From positions 2,604,001-2,668,000 of the forward strand of contig NZ_JAQISN010000001.1 of assembly GCF_037450285.1 (NCBI RefSeq): a stretch of 64,000 nt of DNA. Direction: 5' to 3'. The DNA is from Erwinia sp. SLM-02 (GTDB taxonomy: Bacteria; Pseudomonadota; Gammaproteobacteria; Enterobacterales; Enterobacteriaceae). Below are positions 61,732 to 64,000 of the stretch, one piece after another. Position 1 is the stretch's first letter. Each line of letters starts with the position of its first letter. The notes below the pieces were generated by a model that saw only the letters and a list, made by a program, of their open reading frames with translations, was not told the DNA's origin and made no database searches. Both the position numbers and the translations under genes were made by a program.

Positions 61732-62298
61732 ATGGTAAGTCAATCTTCAAACTATTTATTGTTGGCAAATCTGAAATCATTTTCAGCTTTACAACTGTTG
61801 TTGGAGATAGGTGACGTCGATATTGTTTTCACAGAACTTTATGACAGCGGCATGGATATTATTGCCGGAATAGAATTCATTCGAAATAATCGTCATCACT
61901 GGAAAAAAGTTAAGCTTATTATCTTCACCAACGTAGAAGAGCCGGGGCTGGTTAAATACCTGAGCGGCATGGGAGTTCAGTGCTATTTATCGAAGCGCGA
62001 TAAGCTGACTGAAATCACATCGGCATTAAATCAACAAGATCGCATTAAAAACAGGATCAGCCCGCGTCTGGGGACGCAAATTAATAGCGAATTCCCCTGC
62101 CGCACCCCATTAACCATGGCGGAACTGAATGTTGCCTGGCTACTGGCAAGAAACAAGACGGTTATCACTATTTCCAGGCAGATGAACGTAAGTTATAAAA
62201 CGATTCATACCCATAAAACGAATTTAATGAAAAAGCTTAACGTCGCTGATATGCCGCAGCTGATGAAGTATTTATCTGTCCAGCATCATTCCTTTTAA
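61732..62298 (+). CDS. LuxR-type transcriptional regulator of the pilus cluster (start in doubt)
   Basis: From the first in-frame ATG it encodes 188 residues: a receiver-like domain lacking its first strand, with Glu where the phospho-acceptor Asp would be (DIVFTELYDSG), and a C-terminal LuxR helix-turn-helix (PLTMAELNVAWLLARNKTVI then MNVSYKTIHTHKTNLMKKLN). The missing beginning (VALLDPDAFVTAGLRE) is encoded in the same frame just upstream, but its only ATG codons are one base out of frame, across an A8 run. The full protein is therefore made by frameshifting or slippage, is phase-variable, or the base call is wrong. It resembles RcsB/FimZ-like regulators. The spore-coat-U genes follow. Confidence 0.8.
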   Translation: MVSQSSNYLLLANLKSFSALQLLLEIGDVDIVFTELYDSGMDIIAGIEFIRNNRHHWKKVKLIIFTNVEEPGLVKYLSGMGVQCYLSKRDKLTEITSALNQQDRIKNRISPRLGTQINSEFPCRTPLTMAELNVAWLLARNKTVITISRQMNVSYKTIHTHKTNLMKKLNVADMPQLMKYLSVQHHSF

Positions 62299-62348
62299 TT
62301 GTTACACACAGCACGCCTATGGGCATCACTACGATAATGAGGATAGTT

Positions 62349-62912
62349 ATGAAAAAGAACCAACTGTTATTATCAGCGTTAACTGCGGCATTATTAAGCA
62401 GCGCGGCTATTCAACCGGTATCCGCAGCAACCACCGGTTCATTAACCGGTGAAATAGGAGTTCAGGTTATTATTGGTTCCGCCTGTACCGTCGGGAATGG
62501 TGATGGTTCTACCGGAACGAATAAATGGGGCACCCTGGATTTCGGTACGTATGCCGATTTGAAATATACCATTGACGGTAGCGTGACGGGTGCTGACGGC
62601 AGCGGAGCCGTGACGGTGACCTGTAGCGCAGGCTTAAGTCCAACGCTGACGCTGGATGGTGGCCTGTACGGTGACGGTACGGTGCGCAGCGTGTCATCCG
62701 ACAGCGGCACCACGCGGGTCCCTTATCGCCTCTACTCCGACAGCGCGCGCACAACCGAGATTGATGTCGGCGATACCATTAGCCTTACCGCTAACGGCAC
62801 CGCGCAAAATATCCCGATTTACGGTCGTATCCTGCCTTCCGATCAGGGTTCCAATACCTCACCGGCAGCGGGAACCTATGTTGATACTGTGATCGCCACT
62901 CTGGCCTGGTAA
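62349..62912 (+). CDS. Spore coat U domain pilin (CsuA/B-like)
   Basis: A 187-residue secreted subunit of the spore-coat-U (SCPU) family, used in archaic chaperone-usher pili such as Csu. Signal peptide MKKNQLLLSALTAALLSSAA to about residue 29 (VSA), then IGVQVIIGSACTVGN and GAVTVTCSAGLSP, whose cysteines should form the fold's disulfide, and the C-terminal GTYVDTVIATLAW donor-type strand. The ATG at 62349 with GAGGAT is preferred to the frame opening at 62319. Likely the major subunit because it is first. Confidence 0.9.
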   Translation: MKKNQLLLSALTAALLSSAAIQPVSAATTGSLTGEIGVQVIIGSACTVGNGDGSTGTNKWGTLDFGTYADLKYTIDGSVTGADGSGAVTVTCSAGLSPTLTLDGGLYGDGTVRSVSSDSGTTRVPYRLYSDSARTTEIDVGDTISLTANGTAQNIPIYGRILPSDQGSNTSPAAGTYVDTVIATLAW

Positions 62913-62917
62913 TCAAC

Positions 62918-63427
62918 GTGCGACTCTGTAGCGTTCTGCTACTGGTGACAACCTGTAGCACTGCCAGCACCGTTACCGATACCTTCACCGTTTCAGCCAC
63001 CATCACCAGCGGCTGCATACTCGGGAGCTCCTCGGCCAGCAGTACCCAGTTGGGAACTGTCGATTTCGGCACCGTCGGGGATCTCAGCAGCAATGTGGAT
63101 GTGGTCAGCAGCAGCGGGGCCGGTTCGGTGGTGGTGACCTGTACGCCGGGCACTTCCATGTCGATGGCTCTCGACTACGGCCTGAACGGCGGCACCAGCA
63201 GCGCTCGCTATCTGAGTAACAGCACAAGCAGCAATAAGCTGGCATACCAGCTCTATCGGGATGCCAGCCACAGCAGCGTATGGGGGACCGGGGCACTGGC
63301 ATGGAGCATTGCCTCGTTCCCGGCAACAACCCAGACCTTCCCGGTATATGCACGACTCTTTACCTCCGGCACCGTTCCGGCCGCCGGCACCTATAACGAT
63401 ACGGTTACCGTGACTTTAACGTGGTAA
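62918..63427 (+). CDS. Spore coat U domain pilin, second subunit
   Basis: A 169-residue SCPU protein starting at GTG, 5 bp after the previous stop and without a clear ribosome binding site, so translation is probably coupled. Signal peptide MRLCSVLLLVTTCSTAS, then SATITSGCILGSSSASST and VVVTCTPGTSMSMALDYGLN with the paired cysteines, ending GTYNDTVTVTLTW. Only partly similar to the first subunit; probably a minor or tip-side subunit of the same pilus. Confidence 0.88.
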   Translation: MRLCSVLLLVTTCSTASTVTDTFTVSATITSGCILGSSSASSTQLGTVDFGTVGDLSSNVDVVSSSGAGSVVVTCTPGTSMSMALDYGLNGGTSSARYLSNSTSSNKLAYQLYRDASHSSVWGTGALAWSIASFPATTQTFPVYARLFTSGTVPAAGTYNDTVTVTLTW

Positions 63428-63432
63428 AAAAC

Positions 63433-64000
63433 ATGAAGCTCAAAACAGGGTTGTTATTTTGCGCGCTCTGGCTGACCGCGCTGTGTTCACAATTTGCTCT
63501 GGCAGCCAGCTCGGTGCTGGTATGGCCGGTGTACCAGGTTATCGAAGCTGACCAGCAGGGTTCGGCACTGTGGCTGGAAAATCGCGGCAGCTATCCCGTC
63601 AGCCTGCAGGTTCGCGTACTGGGCTGGCAGCAGCAGGATCAGCGCGACCGCTATGCCGATCAGCAGGATGTTATTGCCAGTCCGCCTTTTGCCACCGTAG
63701 AGCCGGGAAAGCGCCAGCTCATTCGCCTGATGCGCACCGTCACCGTTCCGGCCGGTCGGGAACAATCCTACCGTATCGTCATCGATGAACTGCCCGGCTC
63801 GCTGCCGAAAGAGATGCAGGAGCATGCCGGACTTCAGCTGCAGATGCGCTACCTTCTGCCGCTATTCCTTGACGGCGACGGGCTCTGGACGCAGGAGCGC
63901 ACGGACCGTAAACGCGATGCCAGCACGGCCACTCGCCCACAGCTAAGCTGGACGTTAAGCCAGCGCGAGGGAAAAACCTGGCTTACCGTGCGTAATCAGG
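63433..64000 (+). CDS. Pilus assembly periplasmic chaperone (PapD/CsuC type), partial
   Basis: The first 189 residues of a periplasmic chaperone, cut by the window end. Signal peptide MKLKTGLLFCALWLTALCSQ with cleavage after ALA (about 24). The mature protein starts SSVLVWPVYQVIEADQQGSA, with LENRGSYPVSLQVRVLGW and PGKRQLIRLMR, the last matching the chaperone G1/loop region of the archaic (CsuC) branch. It starts 5 bp after the second pilin. An usher gene should follow beyond the window. Confidence 0.9.
   Translation, partial: MKLKTGLLFCALWLTALCSQFALAASSVLVWPVYQVIEADQQGSALWLENRGSYPVSLQVRVLGWQQQDQRDRYADQQDVIASPPFATVEPGKRQLIRLMRTVTVPAGREQSYRIVIDELPGSLPKEMQEHAGLQLQMRYLLPLFLDGDGLWTQERTDRKRDASTATRPQLSWTLSQREGKTWLTVRNQ

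Overview
The window looks like a chromosomal segment of an Erwiniaceae-type enterobacterium (Erwinia/Pantoea relatives). This rests on protein similarity to Escherichia coli families and on gene order: the core follows the E. coli alaC-ypdAB-glk, mntH-nupC, gltX-val/lys tRNA, yfeR/yfeH, ligA-zipA-cysZ-cysK-ptsHI-crr, cysM-AWTP, yfeX-yfeY-yfeZ-ypeA-amiA-hemF and maeB-talA-tktB blocks. Accessory genes are typical of plant-associated relatives: indolepyruvate decarboxylase (ipdC, indole-acetate route), a polyol/tetritol-type operon and a spore-coat-U pilus cluster. The species cannot be fixed from the sequence alone.

Layout. 1-5.3 kb: end of an unidentified gene, the 23-residue membrane protein YpdK, alaC, a GNAT acetyltransferase and the YpdA/YpdB pyruvate-sensing pair, whose upstream region carries a duplicated 41-bp gapped motif. 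5.3-9.3 kb: glk, ipdC and a YghZ-like aldo-keto reductase followed by a (GGCT)9 tract. 9.5-14.8 kb: ypeC, mntH with Fur and MntR boxes, a candidate 26-aa ORF, nupC, and a four-domain rhodanese gene broken by an internal deletion. 15-19.3 kb: two tRNA-Ala, an FNT channel, yfeC, gltX, three tRNA-Val and one tRNA-Lys. 19.2-20.3 kb: a tandem 156-bp repeat containing the 3' end of tRNA-Lys, then palindromic elements. 20.5-25.1 kb: Lrp-type regulator, RhtA-like exporter, yfeR/yfeH, then more palindromic elements. 25.1-48.9 kb: DNA ligase, ZipA, sulfate uptake and cysteine synthesis (cysZ, cysK, cysM, cysPTWA), the sugar phosphotransferase core (ptsH, ptsI, crr), a GntR regulator with a CpxRA-like two-component pair, then yfeX to maeB. 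49-59.1 kb: a catabolic operon (SorC-type regulator, DhaL, DhaK, SDR, polyol permease, zinc dehydrogenase) divergent from an RpiB-like isomerase, followed by talA and tktB. 59.2-64 kb: further palindromic elements, a DUF1176 protein, and a spore-coat-U pilus cluster whose LuxR-type regulator begins at a slippery A8 run.

How the genes fit together. The cys genes form a sulfate-to-cysteine set split around the pts operon. The 49-59 kb genes make a plausible route in which a tetritol is imported, oxidised to erythrulose, phosphorylated by a DhaK/DhaL kinase, isomerised to erythrose 4-phosphate and passed to the adjacent transaldolase and transketolase; the substrate is inferred, not shown. The observations most worth a second look are the slippery start of the pilus regulator, the tRNA-Lys tail repeats, the palindromic elements whose terminal arms change in sequence but stay complementary, and the tetritol-type operon.
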